In this document: in pieces, positions 43,193 through 52,218 of the stretch
Layout of the letters: each line of letters starts with the position of its first letter
Position numbering within the stretch: position 1 is the first letter of the stretch
Assembly: GCA_015068555.1 (NCBI GenBank)
Contig: SVKI01000003.1
Location: 1-64,000, forward strand
Length of the DNA stretch: 64,000 nt
Source: Oscillospiraceae bacterium
GTDB lineage: Bacteria > Bacillota > Clostridia > UBA1381 > UBA9506
Direction: 5' to 3'
The notes under the pieces: model-generated
The model's input: the letters and a program-made list of their open reading frames with translations, nothing else
Told to the model about the DNA's origin: nothing
Database searches by the model: none
Program-made: the position numbers and the translations under genes

Positions 43193-43324
43193 ATTATACC
43201 ATAAATGCACTTAAAATGCAATAGAAACTTCAATAATACTCTGTGTACATTTCCCAAAAAACCAAGAAAAATATGACATTTTTCACAAAAGGTCCAATTT
43301 ATTTGTATTTTTTGTGAAAATAAC

Positions 43325-43353
43325 TTGATTTATTTGGATTTTTGTTGTATAAT
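43325..43353 (+). promoter_or_regulatory. Promoter of XRE regulator
   Basis: TTGATT (43325-43330), 17-bp spacer, TATAAT (43348-43353). TTTATTTGTATTTTTTGTG upstream is repeated nearly exactly as TTTATTTGGATTTTTGTTG across the promoter, which could be an autoregulatory site. Confidence 0.7.
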
Positions 43354-43392
43354 CTAATTAAAGAACAAGATATTAAGGAGGAAGTGAAAAAA

Positions 43393-43788
43393 ATGTACAA
43401 AAACTACAATCAAAATTTCTGTTTAAAACTAAAAATGCTTCGTTTGGAGGCAGGTATGTCACAGGAAGAACTGGCACTTCGATTAGGTATCTCACGCAGT
43501 TGCCTTGCTAACTACGAAATCGGCAAACGCCAACCGGATAAGCAAATGATTGCCCATATTGCCGATGTTTTTCATGTCATGTCAGATTATTTAATCGACC
43601 ATAAGCCCTTTCAGAATTTGAAAATGTGCGAAAGCGAAATTCAGGAAACGAAGAGGTTAAAAGAAATGCTCCCGAAAAAGGGTGAAGAGCTAAACATTTC
43701 CGATTTAAGTCTTGAGCATAAAATTGGTATGATAGAATTTTATAACTATCTTTTATATCGCCAAAAGCAGGAAAAGAGAAATAACTAA
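43393..43788 (+). CDS. XRE-family helix-turn-helix regulator
   Basis: A 131-residue regulator with an N-terminal Cro/C1-type helix-turn-helix (KLKMLRLEAGMSQEELALRL, then SCLANYEIGKRQPD, residues 9-50) and an acidic or basic helical C-terminus of unknown role. The start ATG lies 11 bases after GGAGG; an in-frame GTG nearer to it is too close. It is transcribed away from the dehydrogenase unit, across the hairpin array, and might regulate either. Confidence 0.85.
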   Translation: MYKNYNQNFCLKLKMLRLEAGMSQEELALRLGISRSCLANYEIGKRQPDKQMIAHIADVFHVMSDYLIDHKPFQNLKMCESEIQETKRLKEMLPKKGEELNISDLSLEHKIGMIEFYNYLLYRQKQEKRNN

Positions 43789-43792
43789 ACAG

Positions 43793-43838
43793 AAAGGGGC
43801 TGAAAAGCAACTCTAAGTTGTTTTACGACCCCTTTCAT
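43793..43838. terminator. Terminator between XRE and fucU
   Basis: AAAGGGG / CCCCTTT outer pairs with an inner AAAAGCAAC / GTTGTTTT stem, between converging genes. Confidence 0.65.
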
Positions 43839-43873
43839 TCTTAATATTTTATAAAACTTCCATCTGTCCGGTT

Positions 43874-44311
43874 CTATTTAACAACGCCCTTTTGCAGTAT
43901 AATGTTTGCATAGATAGCCGTTTCTCCGGATGCTACGATAGCATAGGCCTTTTTTGCTTTTTCATAAAACGCAAAGCGCTCAACCTCAACAAAAGCCTCT
44001 GCTCCTCTTTTGTCATACCTGGCCACAATCTTTTTATATTCATCCCAAATCGGCGTTTCTGCATTATCTCCCGGCATCACCTGCATGAGAGAAACCGGCT
44101 TATCCACATACTCGTCAAGGGGAAACAGTTGCAAAATGGCATCTAATAGTTCCGGCACGCCATGGCCATCAGCGCGAATAACAATAGCATCTTTTCCCAT
44201 TGTCTCGGCCGGAAAATTACCGTCACCGATTACGATTGTGTCACTGTGTCCCATTTCACACAAAACCTTTAAAAGTTCCGGCGAAAGAATGGGGGAAATT
44301 CCTTTTAACAT
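43874..44311 (-). CDS. fucU: RbsD/FucU-family sugar mutarotase
   Basis: A 145-residue decameric pyranase/mutarotase of the RbsD/FucU fold that interconverts sugar anomers. Motifs: MLKGISPILSPELLKVL, the His/Asp segment MGHSDTIVIGDGNFPAE near residue 20, and the C-terminal TAIYANIILQKGVV (Tyr-Ala-Asn, active site). This pattern favours FucU (L-fucose) over RbsD. No fucose pathway gene is nearby. It lies 39 bp after the response regulator. Confidence 0.88.
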   Translation of the reverse strand: MLKGISPILSPELLKVLCEMGHSDTIVIGDGNFPAETMGKDAIVIRADGHGVPELLDAILQLFPLDEYVDKPVSLMQVMPGDNAETPIWDEYKKIVARYDKRGAEAFVEVERFAFYEKAKKAYAIVASGETAIYANIILQKGVVK

Positions 44312-44350
44312 ATCTCATTCTCCTTTTTTAAGTGGTCATTGCCACATTTT

Positions 44351-45052
44351 TTACTTCGTTATACGCACCATCCTGTACCCTACGCCTGTGTGCGTACAAA
44401 TGCAGGCCTCCTCACTGCCTGCTTGCCTGATCTTTTTCCTGACGGATGCCACAAATGTCCGCAAGGTCATCATTGTATGATCAAAACTGTTACCCCAAAT
44501 TTCACGCGTAATGTCTGTGGCGGTCAACACCTTTCCCACATGTTGGGAAAGCATGCAAATAAGCCTGTATTCAATGGGTGTGAAATGCAATTCCTTACAT
44601 CTTACATACACGCACCCGGCTCCGTAGTCAATTGTCAAATCTCCGTTTTCAAAAACAGAAGCATGCATCACCTGTGGCTGTTTGTGCACCACACGCCGTT
44701 CCATAACGCGCATCCTGGCAAGCAGTTCTTCAACAGAAAAGGGTTTTATCAGATAATCATCTGCTCCTGTATCCAGCGCCATTACTTTGTCATGGTCGTC
44801 CTTTCTGTCGCTAATTACAATGATAGGCACATTAGAAAAGCTTCTTATTGTACGAATAACCTCCGTTCCGTCAATATCAGCAAATGAAAGCTCTGTCAGT
44901 ACAATCGAGGGCGTGTTAGACCGGGCTAAAATGGTGGCGCTTTCGCCACTATTGGTTGTTATGCATTTATAATCGTGAGCTTTCAGCGTAATTTGCAACA
45001 GATTGCGCATACGTTCGTCACCGTCTGCCACTAAAGCCAGCTTACTGTCCAT
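44351..45052 (-). CDS. OmpR/KdpE-like response regulator with atypical receiver
   Basis: A 233-residue protein: receiver domain (1-115) and winged-helix DNA-binding domain (about 130-233, CKELHFTPIEYRLICMLSQH and TLRTFVASVRKKI). The phospho-acceptor Asp is replaced by Glu54 (VLTELSFADIDG). One acidic-pocket Asp is Gly11 (VADGDERM). Lys103 of LIKPF is kept. Glu at that site can mimic phosphorylation, so activity independent of a kinase is likely. No histidine kinase is near. I start at ATG 45052, eight bases after AAGGTGG. It lies 44 bp after ilvN and may share its transcript. Confidence 0.8.
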   Translation of the reverse strand: MDSKLALVADGDERMRNLLQITLKAHDYKCITTNSGESATILARSNTPSIVLTELSFADIDGTEVIRTIRSFSNVPIIVISDRKDDHDKVMALDTGADDYLIKPFSVEELLARMRVMERRVVHKQPQVMHASVFENGDLTIDYGAGCVYVRCKELHFTPIEYRLICMLSQHVGKVLTATDITREIWGNSFDHTMMTLRTFVASVRKKIRQAGSEEACICTHTGVGYRMVRITK

Positions 45053-45096
45053 ACCATATGCCACCTTCTTCTATATGTTTCTGCTGACAAAACCTT

Positions 45097-45594
45097 TTAT
45101 ATTTCTGAAATGGTTTTACTGCCCCGCTCTAGTGATACAACCCCGGTTCTGCAAAGTTCTAAAATCGTATATTCCCGCATGAGCGCAATGAAGGCATCAA
45201 TGCGACGGCTGTCACCTGTGATGCGCATGATAATAGATTCATGGGTATAATCCACAGTTTCCGCCTTATAGGCGTCGGCCGCTGTGCGGATGTCCTCCCG
45301 GGTCGCAGGGTCATTTTTCACCTTAATAAGCATCACTTCACAGCTCACCGATTCATCCACATCAAGCTCTTTTACCTTGCAAACCACCGGTAATTTATAT
45401 AGCTGATTCACAATCTGATTATGCAGCTCCGGCTCGCCGTTATAGGTAACGGTGATGCGCGAATAGGCATCTGATTCTGTTTCGCTAACCGTTAGAGAAT
45501 TGATGTTAAACTGGCGACGACGGAACATGCTCGTCACCCTGTTTAAAACACCAAACTGGTTTTTTACTAAAACCGCAATCGTATATTTAGACAT
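45097..45594 (-). CDS. ilvN: Acetolactate synthase small (regulatory) subunit
   Basis: A 165-residue regulatory subunit giving valine feedback control. N-terminal ACT domain (YTIAVLVKNQFGVLNRVTSMF and NINSLTV) and C-terminal ALS_ss_C domain (RMITGDSRRIDAFIALM-like segment, then TGVVSLERG). Overlaps ilvB by 8 bp. Confidence 0.94.
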   Translation of the reverse strand: MSKYTIAVLVKNQFGVLNRVTSMFRRRQFNINSLTVSETESDAYSRITVTYNGEPELHNQIVNQLYKLPVVCKVKELDVDESVSCEVMLIKVKNDPATREDIRTAADAYKAETVDYTHESIIMRITGDSRRIDAFIALMREYTILELCRTGVVSLERGSKTISEI

Positions 45595-47257
45595 CTAACT
45601 CACCTGCTCCCGTAATCAAGTCATCCATTGAACCGCCCGGTGGCAACATAGGAAACACTAATTCATTTTTATCTACAAGACAGTCAATCAGAAAAGGACC
45701 GCTCGAGGAAAAGGCCTTATCAAAGGCCATTTGAAGTTCCTGCAGATTCTGAACACGCATGCCTTCTGCGCCCAAGGCGCGGGCAAACGCCACATAATCA
45801 ATCGTTCTGTTTAATTCCGTATTTGAATAATGCTTATCAAAAAACAGGGTTTGCCATTGGCGCACCATGCCTAAAACACCGTTATTCATCATCAGTATCA
45901 CAACTGGTACACGGTTTGAAACCGCTGTAGCAAGCTCTTGCATGCACATACTAAAGCTACCGTCTCCGGTTACCAACACCGCTCGGGTACTCGTTCCCAT
46001 TTGTGCACCGATAGCGGCACCAATACCAAAGCCCATGGTGCCTAAACCGCCACTTGTGATAAAGCGTCTGGTTTTTTCAAACTGAACATATTGAGCCGTC
46101 CACATCTGATGCTGGCCAACATCGGTCACAACAGGGGTGTCGGGCTTTAGATAAGTACCCAGCATGGTTAAAATGTTGCAAGGCGTCATTCCTGGGCGCA
46201 TATCTGCTTGCTGATTTTGTTTTTCGAGATTGCGCTTGATTTTTTTCCACCATTCGGGGCAGGATTTTTTCTCCAGCTTATCAAGCAATGCCTGCACCAC
46301 CATTTTTACATCACCCTTTAATGCGTAGGTGGGGCGAACCGTTTTAGAAAATTCTGCACTGTCCACATCCACATGGATGATGCTTGTACGCGTCGCAAAT
46401 TTACCAACATTGCCTGTTACACGGTCATTAAAACGAACCCCCAGTGCAATAATACAGTCAGCGTGTTGCATGGAGACAGAGGAAGCATAATGCCCGTGCA
46501 TACCCTGCATGCCCAGAAAACGCGAATGAGAACCGGGCACGCCTGAAATGCCCATCAAAGAACAACCTATGGGTGCATCAATCCGCTCAGCCAATTCTAA
46601 AATTTCTTTTTCAGCACCGGCCGCTATTGCACCGCCGCCATAGTAAATAAACGGCCTTTTAGACTCTTTGATGCAATCAACGGCCGCACTTACATCCTTG
46701 CAAACGAGCTTTTCGGCAGGCACCACAGGCTCCTTTGGTTCATAGTCACACATGGCCACCTGAATATCCTTTGGCACATCAATCAGCACAGGTCCGGGAC
46801 GACCTGACTGCGCAATACAGAAAGCCTCCCGGATGGTGTCAGCAAGACTTTCCACAGAACCCACAATGTAATTATGCTTTGTGATCGGCAAGGTAATACC
46901 TGTTATATCAATTTCCTGAAAACTGTCCGTACCGAGCTGGTCACTCGGTACATTACCACAGATTGCAACCATCGGCACCGAGTCAAGATAAGCCGTTGCA
47001 ATACCGGTAACTAAATTGGTTGCACCCGGGCCGGAGGTTGCCATCACAACTCCTACCCTGCCGGTGGCTCTTGCATAGCCATCTGCCGCATGGGCTGCAC
47101 CCTGTTCATGCATGGTAAGCACATGGTTGATTTCATCACGATACTTGTAAAGAGAATCATAAACATCCAGAATCTGCCCACCGGGATAGCCAAACACCGT
47201 ATCTATATTTTGTTCTATCAAGGTTCTGACAATAATGTCTGCTCCTTTTAACTTCAT
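45587..47257 (-). CDS. ilvB: Acetolactate synthase large (catalytic) subunit
   Basis: A 556-residue thiamine-diphosphate enzyme that joins pyruvates (or pyruvate and 2-oxobutyrate) at the start of valine, leucine and isoleucine synthesis. N-terminal FGYPGGQILDVYD with the catalytic Glu near MHEQGAAHAADGYAR (residue 50), FAD-binding middle domain, and the ThDP/Mg site GDGSFSMCMQEL near 440 followed by LMMNNGVLGMVRQWQ. A 184-nt structured leader precedes it. ilvC, ilvD and leu genes are not in the window. Confidence 0.95.
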   Translation of the reverse strand: MKLKGADIIVRTLIEQNIDTVFGYPGGQILDVYDSLYKYRDEINHVLTMHEQGAAHAADGYARATGRVGVVMATSGPGATNLVTGIATAYLDSVPMVAICGNVPSDQLGTDSFQEIDITGITLPITKHNYIVGSVESLADTIREAFCIAQSGRPGPVLIDVPKDIQVAMCDYEPKEPVVPAEKLVCKDVSAAVDCIKESKRPFIYYGGGAIAAGAEKEILELAERIDAPIGCSLMGISGVPGSHSRFLGMQGMHGHYASSVSMQHADCIIALGVRFNDRVTGNVGKFATRTSIIHVDVDSAEFSKTVRPTYALKGDVKMVVQALLDKLEKKSCPEWWKKIKRNLEKQNQQADMRPGMTPCNILTMLGTYLKPDTPVVTDVGQHQMWTAQYVQFEKTRRFITSGGLGTMGFGIGAAIGAQMGTSTRAVLVTGDGSFSMCMQELATAVSNRVPVVILMMNNGVLGMVRQWQTLFFDKHYSNTELNRTIDYVAFARALGAEGMRVQNLQELQMAFDKAFSSSGPFLIDCLVDKNELVFPMLPPGGSMDDLITGAGELDV

Positions 47258-47441
47258 GTTGTTTATCCCCTTATATATTTATCATCAATTAGCCCAGTTC
47301 CCTACAGCAGGCCGCTTGGCAATCGCCCGTCTGTGCCGGCATACGATTTGCCCTTCGATATCCTTTTTCTGACACTTCACGTATAGCCTGCTTGACGGTC
47401 CTTAACTTTTATTTCAAGTCAAAGCGATATGAAAGTATTCA
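47258..47441 (-). promoter_or_regulatory. Structured 5' leader of ilvB
   Basis: A minus-strand -10 TACAAT at 47448-47453 puts the start near 47441. The leader can form nested stems GCAGGC/GCCTGC, ATACG/CGTAT and GGCAAATCG/CGATTGCC. It has no T-box motif and no BCAA-rich leader peptide, and I do not recognise a riboswitch class. Ribosome site AAGGGG precedes ilvB. Confidence 0.45.
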
Positions 47442-47523
47442 TATAAAATTGTACTATATTTAATATAAATATTTTATAAAGATTTTGTCTTTAATATGAA
47501 GATTTTATAAAGAATTATGCTTT

Positions 47524-47563
47524 AAAAAAAGTTGCATACAGGGCTTCCCATATGCAACTTTTT
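47524..47563 (-). terminator. Terminator of Na/Pi cotransporter gene
   Basis: AAAAGTTGCATA / TATGCAACTTTTT hairpin directly after the stop at 47566, with T-runs in both directions. Confidence 0.85.
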
Positions 47564-47565
47564 AA

Positions 47566-49320
47566 TTATTCAACGTAATACTTTTGCTTATACGAAGCAT
47601 ACATGCTGCTGAATTCTTCACCATCTTCTTTGACGTGGCTTAAATATTCATGTGCTCCAAAGGAATCATGCGCGAGTTCTATCACGCACACCGCGATGTT
47701 GGAGCAATGGTCAGATATTCTTTCGTAATTCGTCAACAGGTCAGACAGGATAAAACCCAGCTCCATCGTACAATCGCCCTGGCGCAATCTGGAAATATGG
47801 CCATTTTTAATCACACGTTTCAAGCGGTCAATAACCTGCTCAAGCGGCTCAACACTTTTAGCAGCTTCCAAATCGTTATGCGCCAATGCCTGTATGGAAA
47901 GAGATAGGATTTCGCTGACCGCTTCTGTGATAACACGAAGGTCCGCCGTCGCTTTTTCAGAGAAGGTAATCTTTTTATCGTAAATTTCTTTGGCCGCTTC
48001 TGCAATGTTTAAGGCATGGTCAGAAATTCGTTCAATGTCACCAATGCAATGCAAAAGCTCTGTAACTTCTTTACTGTCTTTAGACGACATTTGATTAGCC
48101 GCAATTTTAACTAAATAAGAGCTTGTTTTATCCTCATATTTATCAATGCTCGCTTCTAATTCTTCCACTTCTTTAAACTGCGCATGGTTAAAGTCTTCCA
48201 TCAAGGCCGTAGATTTTTTAAAGGTATCCATCGCAATGTTTGCCATATCATACACGAGTTCTTTACATTTTTCAACCGCAAATCCCGGCATGTTCAGGAA
48301 GCGTTCGTCCAAGGTCGCAAATACATCGCGTTCCTGCTCATCCTTTTTACCGTTAATTGTTTTAATGGCCAATTTTTCAAACAAGGAACTGAACGGAATT
48401 AAAATGATGGTCGACAGGATATTAAATAAGGTATGCACAACGGCTATATCAAAGGCACTTGCACGCATCGTCATAAAGCCAAAATCCAGGAAGTAATGCA
48501 GCAAATAGAACAAGCCGGCAATAACGATAACACCAATCATTTTAATATATAAGCAGGTAAGTGCCACGCGTTTTGAATCCGTGTTACCGCTGATGGATGA
48601 AATAATCGGCGTAATGGTTGTACCTATATTCTGCCCCAAAATAACGGGAAGTGCCGTAGAAAATGGAATCACACAAGAAAGAGACAATGCCTGCAACACG
48701 CCGACAGAAGCCGAAGAAGACTGGATAATGGCCGTAAAAATCGTACCGGCCAAAATGCCTGCTACAGGATTTGAGAACATAGTCAGCAATTTAATAAACG
48801 TCTCATTATCGCGCAAACCTTCTACCGATGCACTCATGGTTTCCATACCAAACATTAAAACGGCAAATCCGATTAAAATAGTTGCCGTATTTCTTTTTTT
48901 ATCATCTTTAGCCATCATGCACATAACCACGCCGATGGCCGCCAAAATGGGTGTAAATGATTCCGGCTTAAACAGCTTAATTAAGGTGGCTGTGCCTTTG
49001 ATATCTGCTGTACTCAAAAGCCAGGCCGTCACCGTCGTACCGATGTTGGCACCCATGATAATGCTGATAGTTTGGCTTAATTTCATGATACCGGAATTCA
49101 CAAAGCCTACCAACATAACCGTGGTGGCCGATGAAGACTGGATAATCGCCGTTACAACCAAACCAAGCAGAAAGCCCTTCCATCTGGCTGATGTCAGGCT
49201 TGCCAGGATGGATTCAAGCTTGCCGCCGGCTAACTTTTTCAGGCTGTCTCCCATTAAATCCATGCCGTAAAGAAACAGCGCCAAGCCACCTATCAGGCTT
49301 AGAATAGTAAAAATGTCCAT
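47566..49320 (-). CDS. Na+/phosphate cotransporter (NptA/YjbB type) with PhoU-like domain
   Basis: A 584-residue membrane protein. Two inverted Na_Pi_cotrans repeats with the QSSSA signature (IIQSSSATTVMLVGFVNSG near residue 60 and IIQSSSASVGVLQALS near 205), the GANIGTT and GQNIGTT re-entrant motifs, and about eight helices. Residues 350-560 form a cytosolic PhoU-like helical domain (ISDHALNIAE and ISDHCSNIA). Sodium-driven phosphate transport is the family role. It is 33 bp after the TIM-barrel gene. Confidence 0.92.
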   Translation of the reverse strand: MDIFTILSLIGGLALFLYGMDLMGDSLKKLAGGKLESILASLTSARWKGFLLGLVVTAIIQSSSATTVMLVGFVNSGIMKLSQTISIIMGANIGTTVTAWLLSTADIKGTATLIKLFKPESFTPILAAIGVVMCMMAKDDKKRNTATILIGFAVLMFGMETMSASVEGLRDNETFIKLLTMFSNPVAGILAGTIFTAIIQSSSASVGVLQALSLSCVIPFSTALPVILGQNIGTTITPIISSISGNTDSKRVALTCLYIKMIGVIVIAGLFYLLHYFLDFGFMTMRASAFDIAVVHTLFNILSTIILIPFSSLFEKLAIKTINGKKDEQERDVFATLDERFLNMPGFAVEKCKELVYDMANIAMDTFKKSTALMEDFNHAQFKEVEELEASIDKYEDKTSSYLVKIAANQMSSKDSKEVTELLHCIGDIERISDHALNIAEAAKEIYDKKITFSEKATADLRVITEAVSEILSLSIQALAHNDLEAAKSVEPLEQVIDRLKRVIKNGHISRLRQGDCTMELGFILSDLLTNYERISDHCSNIAVCVIELAHDSFGAHEYLSHVKEDGEEFSSMYASYKQKYYVE

Positions 49321-49352
49321 ACAATATCTCCCTTTCTTCTGTTCATCAGGAA

Positions 49353-50180
49353 TTATAGCCAGGAATCAATCAAAGATAATGCTTTATTAACCAAGGGAGA
49401 ATGATCTCCCTGTGCCGTATATTCAATGCCATAATAGCCATTATATCCGCTTGTTTTTAAAAGATCAATCACTTCTTTAATGGGCACGATACCTTCTCCT
49501 ATGGGAACCTCATTCATATAGGTTCCCTGCAGAGTTTTCAAGCCGCCGCCAGGGTTTGTCTCTGTCAGCGTAATATCTTTAATATGCGCATGCACAAAAC
49601 GACCGGCAAAGGCTTTAACAAAGTCCGTGATCGTATCACCCGCCTGGTAAATATTTGCCACATCTGCCACCACGCCAACATCTCTGTTCACGGCGTTTAG
49701 CATTCTTTCATAACCTTTGATGCCGTTAAATAAATAACCCTGCTCTTCGTAAATCGTTCTCAGGCCGATGGAAGCCGCATAATCGTAAATATTTCTGACT
49801 GCCTCAATACCATAATCAAAAAAAGCTTCTTTATACGGCAAAACCTTGTTCGGGTCAGAAAACTCGCAGGCAATGGTGTGATGCAGATACGGCGAACCCA
49901 AAACTTTTGCCATATCGGCATATTTTTTTAGTTTCTCCAACTTTTCTTTTCTATCTTCGCCTACAAGGTTAATATATACCGAAAAGCAAGAAAAAATAAT
50001 ATTTTTACTGTCAGCATATTCTCTGATTTCTTTAGCAAGCTCCACACTTGGCGGATCAAAATCCAAAATCGAAAAACCTTCCAGACTGGAAACACCGTAT
50101 TCCACCGCGGCATCTACCATCTCGCGATATGTTTTAATGGTTGAAAAAGGCGGAGCATAGAAGCTGATTTTTTCATTCAT
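49353..50180 (-). CDS. Sugar phosphate isomerase/epimerase-like TIM-barrel protein
   Basis: A 275-residue xylose-isomerase-like TIM barrel (AP endonuclease 2 superfamily). Metal-ligand-type segments in order: HHTIACEFSD, RTIYEEQGYLF (Glu), VADVANIYQAGD (Asp), VHAHIKDI (His) and GIEYTAQGDHS (Glu). Typical of inositol, tagatose or other ketose epimerases; substrate not determinable. Start at ATG 50180 after AAGGAG. A minus-strand promoter TTGTTG-N17-TATAAA overlaps the small inverted repeat TGTTG/CAACA near 50260. Positions 50280-50560 hold nothing recognisable. Confidence 0.85.
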   Translation of the reverse strand: MNEKISFYAPPFSTIKTYREMVDAAVEYGVSSLEGFSILDFDPPSVELAKEIREYADSKNIIFSCFSVYINLVGEDRKEKLEKLKKYADMAKVLGSPYLHHTIACEFSDPNKVLPYKEAFFDYGIEAVRNIYDYAASIGLRTIYEEQGYLFNGIKGYERMLNAVNRDVGVVADVANIYQAGDTITDFVKAFAGRFVHAHIKDITLTETNPGGGLKTLQGTYMNEVPIGEGIVPIKEVIDLLKTSGYNGYYGIEYTAQGDHSPLVNKALSLIDSWL

Positions 50181-50564
50181 AATGGTCTTCTCCTTTTTTG
50201 TCAAGAGGCTTAAAAACTCCTACAACATTTAAGATGCTAAAATTGCTTTATAGTATATTATGTTGAATACAACAAAATCGTCTAACAAAGGACAAAGGTG
50301 CACAGCAACTTACCCATCACAATATACCTCTCTATGCCCATTATATCATAGCCGCAGAAAATGTCAACCGCTCTTATCAGCTGTTTTCTTTTTTTATTTT
50401 CCGAATACTGTTGTACACCTTTTACATAAAAAGCCTTGTATCACGCCCTATACGGTATGTTTTCGTGCATGCAGAAAGCCTTTGTATTTCAGTATAGCAT
50501 ATATAAGAAGGAATTACAAGAACATACCATATAAAAAAACAAATCATTTTTTATATTTGTGCAC

Positions 50565-50593
50565 TTGACAAAGCGAAAACACAATGGTATAAT
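50565..50593 (+). promoter_or_regulatory. Promoter of T-box/trpB transcript
   Basis: TTGACA (50565-50570), 17-bp spacer, TATAAT (50588-50593). Confidence 0.9.
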
Positions 50594-50599
50594 GATGTT

Positions 50600-50870
50600 A
50601 ATTTCATACCCAAAACCGTTGAGACAGAAAAAAGGCAGAACCGGTCTTTTAGAGCGAGTGGATTACGGTGTGAGTTCCACAAAGGCTCTCTGCGTAATAT
50701 GGACTGTTGAGGGCAGTGTTAAATGCACTGACGTCAGGCTCGCGTCAGCAGCCGGGAGTATGTTGGTACTCCGCCAAGAGCACGGCTTACGCCATGAAGC
50801 AAGGTGGCACCGCGGATAAGATATTATTCGTCCTTGACAGGTAACAAATTCTGTCAGGGGCTTTTTTATT
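50600..50870 (+). promoter_or_regulatory. T-box leader, tRNA-Trp type
   Basis: The T-box sequence AAGGTGGCACCGCGG is at 50801-50815, and a terminator stem CCTTGACAG/CTGTCAGGGG with TTTTTT is at 50832-50867. Upstream, the Stem I region ends in TAATATGGACTG, where TGG (followed by A) reads as a tryptophan specifier codon. Uncharged tRNA-Trp binding would favour the antiterminator and trpB expression. The specifier is read by eye from the expected loop position and fits the downstream gene. Confidence 0.9.
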
Positions 50871-50903
50871 GCTCCTGCTTAGGGTGACAGGGGAGGAAGG
50901 GCC

Positions 50904-50990
50904 ATGATTACGCTGGCAAAACGATGGCGACTTTTACACAAAGAAAATAAACAGATTGAATATATAGGAGGCTATCACGATGCAATATAA
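50904..50990 (+). CDS. Possible 28-aa leader peptide overlapping trpB start
   Basis: ATG preceded by GGGGAGGAAGG. It encodes [20 protein letters not shown] plus eight residues and stops 8 bp inside trpB in another frame. It contains a single Trp codon. Translation through it would run over the trpB ribosome site (ATAGGAGGC), so it could couple or compete. It may be chance. Confidence 0.35.
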   Translation: MITLAKRWRLLHKENKQIEYIGGYHDAI

Positions 50991-52200
50991 TAACATTGAT
51001 TTTGAAACCTATTTTAAACACTATCCTGATGAAAAGGGTTATTTTGGCAAATATGGCGGATGCTATATCCCCGATGAATTAAAAAAAGCCATGGCAGAAA
51101 TCACCGAAGCCTACTACTCCATTTGCCAATCCAGAAAGTTCATTGCAGAGTTGCGCCGCATCCGCAAGGAATTCCAAGGCAGACCCACCCCTGTTACACA
51201 CCTGGAGAGACTGTCTGATTATTTAGGCGGTAAAGTGCAGCTGTACGCTAAGCGTGAAGACTTAAACCATTCCGGTGCACACAAGCTCAACCACTGCATG
51301 GGCGAAGCGCTGCTTGCAAAATACATGGGTAAGAAAAAGGTTATCGCCGAGACAGGTGCCGGCCAACACGGTGTAGCTTTGGCTACCGCTGCTGCTTACT
51401 TTGGCCTGGAATGTGACATTTACATGGGCTCGGTTGATATTAAAAAGCAAGCGCCCAATGTAGCCCGAATGAAGATTTTGGGTGCTAACGTTGTAGAAGT
51501 AACACATGGCCTTGCCACCTTAAAAGAAGCTGTAGATGCTGCCTTTGAGGCCTATGCAAGGGAATATAAAGATTGCATCTATTGCATCGGCTCCGTGTTA
51601 GGCCCCCACCCCTTCCCCATGATGGTGCGTGATTTCCAGAGTGTTGTAGGTATTGAGGCAAGAGAACAGTTTGTCGAAATGACGGGGCACCTGCCTGATG
51701 CCATTGTGGCCTGCGTTGGCGGCGGAAGCAATGCTGCCGGTCTCTTTGCCGGCTTCTTAAATGACCCTGTTGACATTTACGGCATTGAGCCTTTAGGCAA
51801 AGGACCGAAGCTTGGCGACCATGCTGCCAGCTTAAAATATGGCACTGAAGGCATCATGCACGGCTTTAACAGCATTATGCTGAAGGATGAAAACGGCGAA
51901 CCCGCGCCGGTTTACTCTGTTGCCAGCGGTCTTGACTATCCATCTTCCGGCCCGGAACATGCATTTTTGCAGGAAATCGGTCGCGTAACCTACGATGTGA
52001 TTGATGACGAAGAAACCATCGATGCTTTTTACAAGCTCTCCCGCATGGAAGGCATCATTCCCGCCATTGAAAGCTCTCACGCCGTTGCCTACGGCATGAA
52101 GCTGGCGCAAAGAATGGATAAGGGCTCTGTTTTAATCAACCTATCCGGCAGAGGCGATAAGGATATGGATTATATCATCGAAAATTACGGTATTCGTTAA
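50980..52200 (+). CDS. trpB: Tryptophan synthase beta chain (orphan)
   Basis: A 406-residue PLP enzyme that makes Trp from indole and serine. PLP Lys in [13 protein letters not shown] near residue 97, ETGAGQHG phosphate and active-site Glu segment near 118, [12 protein letters not shown] near 243, and the C-terminal [11 protein letters not shown]. It is of the standard TrpB1 type. trpA and all other trp genes are missing around it, so indole salvage is a likely role. Controlled by the T-box upstream. Confidence 0.95.
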   Translation: MQYNNIDFETYFKHYPDEKGYFGKYGGCYIPDELKKAMAEITEAYYSICQSRKFIAELRRIRKEFQGRPTPVTHLERLSDYLGGKVQLYAKREDLNHSGAHKLNHCMGEALLAKYMGKKKVIAETGAGQHGVALATAAAYFGLECDIYMGSVDIKKQAPNVARMKILGANVVEVTHGLATLKEAVDAAFEAYAREYKDCIYCIGSVLGPHPFPMMVRDFQSVVGIEAREQFVEMTGHLPDAIVACVGGGSNAAGLFAGFLNDPVDIYGIEPLGKGPKLGDHAASLKYGTEGIMHGFNSIMLKDENGEPAPVYSVASGLDYPSSGPEHAFLQEIGRVTYDVIDDEETIDAFYKLSRMEGIIPAIESSHAVAYGMKLAQRMDKGSVLINLSGRGDKDMDYIIENYGIR

Positions 52201-52218
52201 ATATGAATCAGGCAATAT

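Noticed and set aside
44099-44108. DnaA box (TTATCCACA) as sign of an origin
   Set aside because: A single match inside the fucU coding sequence, with no cluster or AT-rich unwinding region.
47258-47441. ykkC-type (ppGpp) riboswitch before ilvB
   Set aside because: Class and gene would fit, but I do not find the conserved ykkC core words in the leader.
50899-50920. Vector lacZ-alpha contamination (CCATGATTACG)
   Set aside because: Only about 11 bases match by chance; the surrounding sequence is continuous with the T-box and trpB.
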